Shown: positions 54,478-64,000 of the stretch, piece by piece
How positions within the stretch are numbered: position 1 is the first letter of the stretch
How the letters are laid out: every line of letters begins with the position of its first letter
Assembly (NCBI GenBank): GCA_002077045.2
Contig: KZ111198.1
Span: forward strand, 1 to 64,000
DNA length: 64,000 nucleotides
Reading direction: 5' to 3'
From: Rachicladosporium sp. CCFEE 5018
Taxonomy: Eukaryota; Ascomycota; Dothideomycetes; Cladosporiales; Cladosporiaceae
Made by a program: the position numbers and the translations under genes
Notes under the pieces: generated by a model
The model's database searches: none
Told to the model about the DNA's origin: nothing
The model's input: the letters and a program-made list of their open reading frames with translations, nothing else

Positions 54478-56474
54478 TCATTGTCCTGATCCATCGAGAA
54501 AGGGTACAGGAAAGTCGCTCAGCAAGCCCCAGTCCTCCACCTGGATGGGCGAGTAGTACAACGAGTCTGTGTTTGTCGGATAGCTGTCCGCTTGCATTGC
54601 GTCCTGCACTCTGCCCGGCTGACCATCTTCTGTATTCATCGCCGCTGCCCTGGCTTTGTGGGCCCGATATGCAAGCTTTTCGAGTGGTCTGCACATCTGT
54701 CCGCGCTGCCCACCGCCGTCGACAGCCATGAGATGCTGAAAGCTGGGCTCTACGACCTCCCATGCGCGGTCTGCCAGTGCTCCGGTGGTTATGGTCGTCA
54801 TCGCCGCGAATGCGACAGCAATCGCATGCCAATGTGTCCACAGGCTCCACCCCCAGCAAGCCATTCTCGGATCAGTATGACAATCCCGAGAGTAGTTGAG
54901 GGTGTCGACCGCGATCAGGAGGACATTGTCCGAATGCACAGAAGGCAGCGGCCCAGGTGTGATAGGCTCTGACGTGCCTCGCAGCGAATGCAATCGACAG
55001 GCTCCGAGCGTACTGCGTGCGACAGCGATGGCGAAGGCTTGCAATGGATTCTCGGGATCGCAATGGTTCAGATACCGTTGCTGTATGGTCTCGTCCAGGG
55101 TATGTATGACTTCCTGTCTTTGCTCCCAGAGCTCTGAATTGATCGAATGTGCACGATGTGCCCTCTTACTTATCTCCTGTAACATGAGCGAGAACGACAT
55201 ATCGGTCCATTCGTTGCGTGGCAGGATGATCTCCGTGCTGCCGAACGAGATATCCGAGTCGTTGATGTTCACCGGAAGTGGCACGACGGATCTTTCTGGA
55301 GCGATCAGTCGGTCAGACGCCAGATCAACTGCGAGATTAAGATCTAGGAGACAGAGCGCGTGCCACGTGCGCCGTCTTTGCTGGATTTCGAATGTGTCGT
55401 GTCTTGTGACCTGTCGCTGAAGACCAATTGCGAGCGCTATGCGAACGGCGACTGCCGCTGTAGTCCAAGTTCACCTGGAGTGATCTTCCTGACGTTGCAT
55501 GGCCTGTATTCACGTCAGTCATCGTTCGACCTTTACATTGACCTTGCACACACCAAGAAGATTACGAGTGCTTGCAGCGTAGTCAGGTCCTCCGTTACGA
55601 TGTAATCTGCTCGGGCCAGTGCGATCTCGGCCATCACTCTGAAGTGCTCTACGGCCTGAATCCTGGGCTGCCACAATGTCTTCGCGCACTCATCCTCGCT
55701 CATCGTCCAGACAGCAGCATAGTAGATAACGTACGTCAGTGCTGCCACTGAAGTAGAGCCGCGATTGTAGTCAAGATACAATACTCCATCCTCCATATGC
55801 GCGCGTACCGAAGGCGCATGGAGGACCTTGAACACAGCATCAACATTGCGGAAGTATACTCCACATAAGTGAGCGCGCAGCATTGGTAGTGGAGGTTGTA
55901 ACGCATCCATGCCTGGAATGGCGCCAAAGAAGGGATCGATGCTGCCGCGCGAGATGCCTCTGTCTGTCTCGGGCGAGGCACTGTCCAAGTCGTCAGTGAG
56001 GCTGACGGATCGTCCATCGTCCAGATCTGTCTCCAATTGCTCGAGCTCGTCTTGGAGTGATGCCCAGAATGACGTTCCGAGAAACTGATAGTTGCCGGTA
56101 GGCTCGACTGCTCTGACAGGCTCGACTGCTCTGACAGGCTCGACTGCTCTGACAGGCTCCGCACTCGAGCTTGTTATCGCCTTCTGATGCCGATAGTACG
56201 TCCTGATGAGACCTTCGAGCCGTTCGATGCGCTCATACAGGTTCTCATTATTCATGCGACCGCCAGCACGTCCTCTAGGTATGCGCTGATTGACGATTGG
56301 GATGCATGGTTTGCCACAGGCACGGCATGTGGAACAGGGCAGTTCGCGATCGCATCGCACTTTTCTCCGTTGGCATGCTTGACATGCAAGTCTTTTCGCC
56401 GGCTCCTGCGGCTTTACCTTAGCTTTTCCAGATGGAGTCTCCATTGCTACACCCTCAGCTGCTCCGAGCTCCAC
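54478..56474 (-). pseudogene. Zn2Cys6 transcription factor with an in-frame stop
   Basis: Model complement(join(54478..55503,55554..56474)), 648 codons. The binuclear cluster is ACQACQRRKVRCDRELPC followed by STCRACGKPC, with six correctly spaced cysteines. A coiled-coil linker follows, then a middle homology region (fungal_trans-like): TLQALVIFL, AVAVRIALAIGLQ and RRRTWHALCLLDL. Just before TWTTAAVAV the frame has TGA at 55471-55473, where relatives usually have DHSRR-x-W; a CGA to TGA change would explain it. An alternative splice from a donor at 55550 to an acceptor after 55457 would skip the stop and about 17 codons. The next gene but one is a DHA1 MFS transporter, a common partner for such factors. 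So: recent loss, or an unusual intron. Confidence 0.75.
56108..56161. repeat. Coding minisatellite inside the Zn2Cys6 gene
   Basis: An 18-bp unit, ctgacaggctcgactgct, is repeated three times, giving the protein repeat (VEPVRA)3 in the linker between the zinc cluster and the middle homology region. Copy number may vary between strains. Confidence 0.8.
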
Positions 56475-56476
56475 AA

Positions 56477-56913
56477 TTCATATATGAAGCCACAGCACCG
56501 AGCACATGGCCAAGGAATGGCGATCTCGCTCGCCACATCTGCTCGCTGGTGCGAAATCACGGCGGACTATCTTGTGCGACCGACGACCCGATTCTCCGGG
56601 ACTGGATCGCATACATGATGCTCGCGTACCTAGATCCAAATGCAAAGATCGAGCAAGGGAAGGTGCCTAAGCAAAGATCCATGATGTAAGCCAGAATCAA
56701 AGTCCGCCCCGAGAAGTCAAAATTCTGGCCGAACGCACAGACCATGATGGCCTTGTTCGCAACCTCACTTCGGAGTATGAATGTCTCGACTCCGATCCGC
56801 ATAGTCTATTCCACTACAACCGCAGCGAGGTCCAGAATGCTGATTGCTACCATATTACCGACTTGATTCGCGACAATGACTGCTATGCGATCGAGGCTCC
56901 ACAACGAGGTTGA
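56477..56913 (+). pseudogene. Unrecognised coding remnant, divergent from the Zn2Cys6 gene
   Basis: Two overlapping plus-strand frames look coding. The first reads TWPRNGDLARHICSLV and ILRDWIAYMMLAYLDPN and ends at TAA about 56690. The second runs from about 56662 to TGA 56911-56913 and reads REVKILAERTDHDGLVRNL, YECLDSDPHSLFHYNRSEV and YHITDLIRDND. No splice signals join them cleanly, but a small shift in 56650-56675 (where GCAAAGATC occurs twice) would. I do not recognise the product and found no convincing start codon; it could be a decayed gene or one with an unusual intron. Confidence 0.4.
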
Positions 56914-57057
56914 GGAAGACGCGCCGACGCTGTACAGATAAGTAGAGCAATTCTCGCACTCAAGACCTCCTTCGCACGCTGTAAATCACTCTCTCTCTCA
57001 TCACACTACGTGCCTGTCTTGGCGATCTCGTTTTGTATCCCGTTCACGATCGACCGT

Positions 57058-59039
57058 ATGTCTTCCCTAACACGCGACACTGCCTTCGGGCAGCTCGTCC
57101 GACTTCTCACGGGCAAACGTGTCTTCCAATACGTCGAAGAAAGAACCGATGTGCCATCGCCACACGGCTCTGCGAACGCGATGGAGAAGAACGAGGCCCA
57201 ACTGCGGGGCCCAGACTCGGACTCGACCGACCTGCCAGAGCTCGAGAAGCATACCCATGAGGATCTCGTCGACTGGTACGGACCGAATGATCCTGGTACG
57301 TCCGCAGAACCCCACTGAGAGCCTGGCCACTGCTATAGTCGCTGATATTCACAACAGAGAATCCTACGAACTGGTCTACGGCGAAGAAGTTCCTTGTCAC
57401 GGCAGAGGTTGTTGCTCCCAGGCCCGGAGACCGTCTGCTCGACCACTGACGTCCCTCACCCACAGATCTGCCTCCTCACCGTCTCAATATACTCCGGCTC
57501 CTCCATATACGCTCCTGCCGTCGAATCCGTGTCTGAAACCTTCGGAGTCTCTACCGTAGCAGCCATCCTTGGCCTCACCCTCTTCGTCCTTGGCTACGGT
57601 CTCGGACCCATGATCTGGAGTCCAATGTCAGAAGTGCCTTACATTGGCCGCATGCCAGTCTACATCGCTACACTCGCAGTCTTCGTGGCCCTGCAAGGTC
57701 CCGCGGCGAGATCTAGCAGCTTCGGCATGCTCATGGCCATGCGCTTCCTTACTGGGTTCTTTGGGTCTCCTGTTCTTGCGACTGGCGGCGCTACTTGTGC
57801 TGATTTGTATACCCCGGCGAAGAGAACGTATGCGATCGCGATATGGGGTGTTGCTGCTGTGTGTGGACCTGCGCTTGGTCCGGTCATCGGTGGCTATGTC
57901 ACGGAGTATGGTCCTATCACTAGCACCTTCCGAGCTTCCTGGGAGTGGCCGGTGAGCTGGGCTCATATTAACACACGATTTGGACAGCAGACTGACAGCG
58001 ATACAGATCTACACGCTCATGTGGATCGGTGGCGCCTGCCTGATGATCCTTTTCTTCACCCTCCCGGAGACAAGCGCGAGCAACATCCTCTTTCGCCGCG
58101 CCAGCCGACTTCGCACGTGGACTGGAAACCTTAAGCTCATGTCCAAGCCCGAGATCGACGCTCAAGCCATGTCCACCCGGGACATTCTCAACATGACACT
58201 CATACACCCCTTCACGCTGAACTTCACCGAGCCCATGGTCTTCTTGCTGAACCTATACATCGCGCTTATCTATGGTCTGTTATACTGTTCTCTTCCCTTG
58301 TCTCCAATATCGTGACTGATCCACTGGCTAGGTCTGTTATATATCTGGTTTGAGAGCTTCCCTATCGTGTTCATCGGCATGCACGGCTTTACTCTGGGTC
58401 AGCTTGGATTGGCTTATCTTGGATTGCTTGTAGGCGCTCTGGTCATTGTGCCTCCATTCTTTTGGTGGATGCATAAGTATCTCGAGCCGCAGTTTGATGA
58501 GAATGGGGAGATATACCCGGAGAAGCGGTTGATTCCATGCTTGGTGGGAGCGTTCTTCATTCCGATGTGAGTCTTTCCCGCTTCGTTTATGCCTTCCAGA
58601 TCACTCGACTGACACGCATCTCAGCTGCCTCTTTTGGTTCGGCTGGTCCTCCAGCCCCGATATCCACTGGATCATGCCCATCATCGGCAGCGCCTGGTTC
58701 TCTATGGGTGCCATCCTCCTCTTCATGGCCATTCTCAACTACCTCCCTGACGCCTACCCCAATCATATCCCGAGTGTGCTTGCCGGTAACGATCTCATGA
58801 GAGCTAGCTTCGGTGCAGGCTTCCCGCTATTCGCGAATGCGTTCTACACGAAGCTTGGAGTGGGCTGGGCGAGCTCGGTATTGGCGTTTATCAGTATTGC
58901 CTTTATTCCGATTCCGTTTGTGCTGTATAAGGTAAGGGTTATGGCGGCTGGTGGTGAGCGAAAGTATTTGCTGACAGTATCCTAGTACGGACCTTTACTT
59001 CGCAACAAGTACAGCAGGATTGCGAAGAAGGATCTATAA
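57058..59039 (+). CDS. MFS multidrug transporter, DHA1 family (TPO/FLR1-like)
   Basis: Model join(57058..57295,57358..57407,57466..57951,58007..58274,58332..58566,58625..58931,58986..59039), 545 residues, all phases consistent. A hydrophilic N-terminus ends in DWYGPNDP joined to ENPTNWSTAKK, the classic entry sequence of fungal DHA1 proteins. Twelve helices follow, with LGYGLGPMIWSPMSEVPYIGR in the first repeat (motif A region) and LTGFFGSPVLATGGATCADL (motif C-like drug:H+ antiporter pattern). The last exon adds the short tail. It should export drugs, polyamines or metabolites at the plasma membrane. With six small introns it is the most interrupted gene in the window. Confidence 0.92.
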
Positions 59040-59583
59040 AGCACACGGCGCTGGCGGAATGCAGGGCGGGAAGCGACAACTATTGGTCATATTCGGCATG
59101 TGGTATGGCTTCGGGCTAAGCATACTCGGTGTATAGCACGATGCTTAGGTGTATGATAGCGTTACAACGGTATAGACATGGAGACAAGCACAAGAGATAG
59201 AGACCACGCTGCTACTCTCGTAACATCGGGCGGGTGGTACCGTTTATAGTGAACGACATGTCTATCTCTATCAGATAACAAACCAAACTTGCTCCGACAG
59301 GAGAGTCTCTCCGCCTGTTGACCGTCCTGCCACTCGCAATCCATTCATCATTCAGACTACACCACCGCAGCATCTCGTTGCCATCGGCGACGATGACCAT
59401 GTGCAGAGCAAAAGCCAGCACTGCGCTGGGTACCCTGCTCGTGGCCAATGAAGTGTAGCCTAATGATCGGCAGGGCAGAGATCGAGGAGCGGCAGTAGTC
59501 ATCTCAGATCTCATTCTCTATACGACTTTACAATTGTCGCCGCAAGTAGATCGCAGTACAAGCCGCACATCCCATACTGTACT
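59040..59583. other. Convergent intergenic region
   Basis: About 0.5 kb between two converging genes, carrying their 3' ends. No further gene is supported. Confidence 0.5.
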
Positions 59584-62050
59584 CTACTCCCCTCTTCCTC
59601 GGAAAACCCTCGCCCGGAAGTCCTTCCCTGCAGTGCCCTGCAACCCAGCCACGTACTCTGGCTCCGCAACTCCGAAGACGCCTCTCGCATCGCCAGCAAC
59701 GATATGACCATATTGCACGCGCTGGTGACCGACCTGTTGCAACACTTGGTCAATATCTGCGTTTGCCGCGCTAGCGGTCATGGGCGAGCGGAAGGCATGG
59801 GCAATTTCGAACGGTCCGAGGCTGACTTTGCGGCCGAGTTGCCAGTAGCCTGTTGCCACGCTTGATTAGTAGCTGACGCGAACAAGGAAGGGAGAAGTGG
59901 CGCGGCTTACCCCAGTATGTTGGCAGGACGCTCAGAACGCATACGACTGTCGAGATGATGGCGCCCATCACGTAGAGGAAGCGAGTATTGTAGTGGATGC
60001 TCTCGGTGTACATGGTGGCTTGCACGGTGTTGTACTGGTGCGCTGAGTTGGGATCGGTACCGCTGGCGTCAGTGGCAACTAGAAACCTGCATGTTTACAC
60101 TGTCAGTGTTTCAGAATACTCGAGCGCTTAGCGGAGATTCGGAAGCTTACATGATTTCATTGATCATGGCTACTAGACTCTGTGTATTTCTCCGCGGGTT
60201 ATCCGGGTTCATTGGGTCGCTCATCCAGTGACCGCATATATATGGGGCAGGCTCGAGCGGCGTGCCGACTGGAGCTTTCACAACGTACTCCTCAGCATTA
60301 CCTGACGGCGTGAGCTCGAACCCTTGATTGATGGTGCTCTTCAGTTCCGCTTGCGCGGCGAACAATGTAGTAAATTCGTTCCAAAGTCCACCAAGTCGCG
60401 AAACGGGGCTCGAACCATCTCCGACCTCCCATACATTGGCTCTTTCGATTACACGGAAGCCTTTCTGTTGCTTCGCATCTATGTCGAACGGTAGCGGCAG
60501 GTCTCCAGCGTCCTTAGTGGTCAGCGTGATGGTGCGGACACTGCGTGATCCGTTGTAGGCTTGAGCCATAACCGGATATCCTATGACCGCTGGACGAAGT
60601 ACACATGACTGATTGTATACGTAACCGGGACAGCCAGAGTATTTTGAAAGATCGGAGCTGCCAGATGGGGAGAATGAGAGTCCGACGTCGTTGGCTTGAG
60701 CGTATAGTACATTGAGCGTGAGTGCTCCAGATGTGAAACCCTTTATGTAGTCGTTTTCATCGAAAGCCTTGCTGTACTGCCGGCCAAACTCGATACCAAA
60801 CACGCTGACTCCCGGTTTCTCGATAGTCGTACCAGTCGGGCCGTCCGGAGTGGTGATAGTTACATCTTCAGGCTGTGAGATCTCATAGTAAGCTATATTC
60901 CCATCGTTCTCAGCCTTTAAGGCGAGTACTTACCTGTATATTTATATAGTTGGTAGCTGTCTTGGTTGGCACGGAGCAGTCGAACTCGAAACCAGCAGCC
61001 GAGATCTCAGTGAAGCAGGTGGCGTCCTCGCATCCATCAAACCCGACGTAGGGTAAAGTCCGCGGGCTTTGCTTCCATATAGACACATCGTCAGCAAGGA
61101 AAGTGTTGGTGTGTACGCTGTTCGTTCCAATTGACTTAGAAGACGTATCCGGCATCGTTGCGTTAGCCCAAGAACGAACAGCGTGTTGCGTGGTCGGCGG
61201 ATCTACGGCGATTGCTGTGACGGTGGCAGATTGTAGAAGAATCCCGTCGATGATGGTACATCTGTGGTAGAGCAACGTCAGCGCTTGTCCACCCATTCGG
61301 ACTTTGCTACCAGTCATCGGAACACGCTCTTGGTGGACACTCATAAAGGTAACACGCGCAGCACTGCGATTCAATCTGCTGGGGCGAGGTGTTGAGGCGC
61401 CCTATAGAGGGCCAAGGATCTTGTATATAGAATGAGAGGAAAACATACTTTGCAATCAGCGCAGCCAGGGCGATGGTATTGAAGCCCTTGAAAGTCACAG
61501 CAGAGAGCGCTGCAGCCTTCACACTCGAGCTGAAGTTCCACTAATCATGCAGGTCTTCGATAGTAGACCCCTTCAGTGCCTTCCGCCACCAAGCGATAGC
61601 AACGCCATTAGCGATAGCTAGGGGAGAAAGCAAGGTTTGCAGCGCTATTGAGGATTGTGACGATGACAGAAGGCCGGATCTGCTTCGGCCAGCGGCCTTT
61701 CGTCAAGCCGTCGCGATATAGTTCCTTCCACGATTGTTCGCCCTGGATCTTGCCATTCGAGACCGTGAGTACGGCTACGTTACCTGCCAGGCAGACGAGC
61801 ACGAGGAATAGAGCTCCAAGACCTAGCCAACTGTAGAGTACCATTGTCAGAGACCGCATACGGGTTTGCTAGTGACTGGGACCATCACTCACGGGAATCG
61901 ACTCAGGAAGCCAGGGCTCCAGCTTGCGTTCTCCTGTTCATGGGGCGCGTTTCGTGCATCAAGGTCGTTGGACACCGGACGCACTTCTTCGGCAGCCTCC
62001 TTCTTCTGCACGTAGTATGGAGCACTAGGTGCTGCGTAGACCGACTGCAT
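59584..62050 (-). pseudogene. Degraded multi-pass membrane protein (fungal DUF3176-like)
   Basis: Pieces: 62050..61893; 61830 down to about 61630; about 61628..61457; 61389..60934 (start approximate); 60872..60151; 60086..59911; 59849..59584. The order follows what I know of fungal DUF3176-like proteins: helix LGLGALFLVLVCLAGNVAVL, then IRPSVIVTILNSAANL, then GVAIAWWRKALKGSTIEDLH, an extended glycosylated domain (GCEDATCFTEISAAGFEFDCS), a last helix VMGAIISTVVCVLSVLPTYW and WQLGRKVSLGPFEIAHAF. Two defects occur. The frame shifts by one base at about 61628-61632, and a TAG (61541-61543) stands where an aromatic residue follows LHD. The 3' exons remain open with good splice sites. The function of the family is unknown. 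Confidence 0.6.
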
Positions 62051-62853
62051 TGTGCTTATGAACAGATTCCGAGGCGTACCAGTTTTGGGGGAGTCGATGG
62101 CAGGGTAACGGTGAGATCATGTTCACCTTGGCCGGGAGTCCAGCATTTTCATACAACAGCGGCCCAGAAAATCTAGACCTGATGAGCGAAGTCCGGTCTC
62201 GACCGTTATCCACATCTCAGCTGTCAAACCTCACGTGGCTTGCGGTAGAGTTTGAGGCGCGCCAGACTGCAGGGACATTGAAGATCCTCGGTAGGTGGCC
62301 AGCTAACGTAGGTCGTGGATGGAAATCCGGACTCTATCTCCATGATTACGTCGGTAGACCAGCATTAGGGACTATTGAATTGCATTGTGGGCAGGTCTGA
62401 TAAGTGTCGATCAAATAACTTAGTTCGGTCACTTAGATAAGCGAGTGGGTGGCGCCAGGGTCTTTTCGCAACGGTTTTGGCGTCTGATCTGCACCAGCGC
62501 TCGGACACGTGTGGACTAATTATAAACTAACGCGGAACATGGGAGATACGATGGCAAGGGCATAAACGAAAGCAGCACTCGATTGGCTTGCTCTCTGGTC
62601 ACCACAATAACTGCTCTATTGCTTCGTTTTCCCAAGTAGACCCGCTCGCACCATCACTCGCTCAGTCTTCCGTTCAGATTGCCCTCGGGTCTCTGTCTCG
62701 CAGAAACGTTGTATCTTCGTAGTGATGCTGCTTCGCAACAACGCTTACAATGCTTAGGCATACTACCACTGCGATGCCGAAGACCTCTTCATACGCGCTG
62801 TCCTTAACGGCCTGTACTTCAGCATCACAAAGCTTGTCTCCCACGATTGTCAG
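62051..62853. other. Intergenic, nothing recognised
   Basis: About 0.8 kb between two minus-strand genes; it must hold the promoter of the membrane-protein gene. Short plus-strand frames are unconvincing. Confidence 0.45.
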
Positions 62854-64000
62854 TCAGTCATCTTCCGTGAGATCGACCATGTCCTGCTTCTCCACCTTAA
62901 TGCGTTGCTGCTTCGAACCGCTCGCGATCCCACCCATTTGGTTCGCGGCGCTCGTAACAGCCTGGCGCCGCATGCACATCCGCTCCCAGTGAATCCACGC
63001 GGCGGTCTCGTCTACCCTGTAGCCCTGGCTACGCTGCCGCCACGCGATGCGCAGCGTGGCGAGATCTGGCACCACCATGGTGCTCCCGGTGCTGCGACTG
63101 TAGTCTGTAATGACTTTCTGAAGCTCGCGATCATTGTTCGGATTGCCTTACCAGGTGCCGTAGAGGAAAGAATCCCATGTCTCGCCGACGTCGCCGTCCA
63201 GTGCTATAGGGTTCGGGCGATCGCCGCTACACTCCTGACTGGCAACGCTTAGCATTTCATGCTTGACCGCTGGTTCGTGGCCGCGATGCGGCAATGTTTC
63301 TGGAGTGATGCGGGTGTTTCGAGAGTCATTGTCGGCGTGGACGGTGTCTCGGTCCTCAGATATGTGCCGCTTCCGTGTCGCGCGCACATCTGAAGAGCGT
63401 GGAAGCTCCGAGGAGGCCAAAGACAGCTGTGTCGGCACGTTGCGCCGAGTGTCCGCATTTGCAGCGTCTGGTGACTGAGATGCCTGGTTCTGTGTGGTGT
63501 GCTGCGCAGTGGTAGTCCGTGGAAGTGGCAGCAGTGGCACCCCGGCACAATTTTCTGGAAGGTAGGCGTCCAAGGTCCCAAGTTGGCTCATCTCCCTCGC
63601 GACCCCCTTCGGAAGCAGCTTTTGACTTGTATTTCCGCCTCCAGAATCTGTGGCCGCTGGCAATGGCTCGCCAGCCCGAACGGTCCAGATATCGGCTATC
63701 CACTTATTCCACGTATTCGCAGCGATAGAACCGTAGACGCGTAGAAGCGCAGGATTGCGTGCGAGCTCGCCAGAAGTGTTGATCGCACTGCCGCATTCCC
63801 AGAACGAAGGGTTCATAGAGATATGGACCCAACTAAAGCCATTAGGAAGTTGTCCTACGCTCGGTCTGAGGGACCCATTGAGCATTGTCTTCATCTGGTA
63901 CCTATTCATGGAAAAGCCGCCACCTTTCGGAGCTAGCTTCACCAAGCCGTACCATTTGTCTTCATCAGTCTTCACCGAGCTGTCCCCAGCGGCGCAGCCC
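62854..64000 (-). CDS. Unrecognised protein, 5' end outside the window
   Basis: Model complement(join(62854..63097,63152..>64000)), at least 364 residues. The N-terminal part seen has WYGLVKLAPKGGGFSMNRYQ and, later, NTWNKWIADIWTV. A long hydrophilic, Ser/Thr/Arg-rich linker follows. Exon 2 gives a helical end with TLRIAWRQRSQGYRVDETAA and a Met/Arg-rich segment finishing in VDLTEDD. The frame continues past the window edge. The intron of 54 nt has a GTAAGG donor; the acceptor choice is less certain because upstream AGs would run into a stop. No domain is recognised. The charged tail and linker suggest a nuclear protein, but only weakly. Confidence 0.5.

Noticed and set aside
50319..59039. 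Possible secondary-metabolite cluster (SDR, GH5, Zn2Cys6 factor, MFS)
   Set aside because: No backbone enzyme (PKS, NRPS, terpene synthase) is present and a repeat block splits the region.

Overview
The window is nuclear DNA from a filamentous ascomycete (Pezizomycotina). Genes are split by many short introns of about 50-90 nt with GTRNGT donors and CTRAC/CTAAT-type branch sites, coding third positions favour C and G, and the proteins are typical of that group (SEY1, CLPTM1, EMC7, VID28, CRT10, AIM32, CYC2-like, PHO80-type cyclin, Zn2Cys6 factor, cupredoxin-like surface protein). A dothideomycete (Mycosphaerellales/Capnodiales-like) is my best guess, but that is inference. I recognised no tRNA, rRNA or CRISPR array.

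Layout. 1-1280: no supported gene. 1281-16000: PHO80-like cyclin (-), VID28/GID5 armadillo protein (+), an unrecognised protein (-), CRT10-like WD40 protein (+), SDR (+), Rab GTPase (-), amino-acid permease (-). 16724-17446: a 100-N gap cuts off the 5' end of a LOG-family gene and the 3' end of a JSN1-type PUF gene. 18238-37200: SEY1 (+), ATR1/AMF1-like MFS transporter (-), CYC2-like mitochondrial flavoprotein (-), dynamin-like GTPase (+), acid sphingomyelinase-like phosphodiesterase (-), AIM32 (+), cupredoxin-like protein with a frameshift (-), CLPTM1 (-).

38187-44804 is the most unusual part: about 6.6 kb holding six or seven small head-to-tail plus-strand genes that I read as one divergent paralogous family matching nothing I know. 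Two members are full two-exon genes, one is a two-exon pseudogene with two in-frame stops, and the rest are short forms with only the first domain. All look like products of local tandem duplication and decay.

44976-52858: Gfo/Idh/MocA oxidoreductase with a frameshift (-), EMC7 (-), 2EXR-like protein (+), orphan coiled-coil gene behind a palindromic promoter (+), retinol-dehydrogenase-like SDR (-), GH5 glycosidase cut by a second 100-N gap (+). 52959-54000: fragment of a LINE-type retrotransposon ORF1 and an AT-rich, probably RIP-affected block. 54478-64000: Zn2Cys6 factor with an in-frame stop (-), a gene remnant (+), DHA1 MFS transporter (+), a degraded multi-pass membrane protein gene (-) and a partial unknown gene at the right edge (-).

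Most genes are unrelated housekeeping neighbours rather than a pathway; I see no biosynthetic cluster. Exon boundaries were worked out by hand from splice signals, reading phase and remembered family conservation, with no alignment run.
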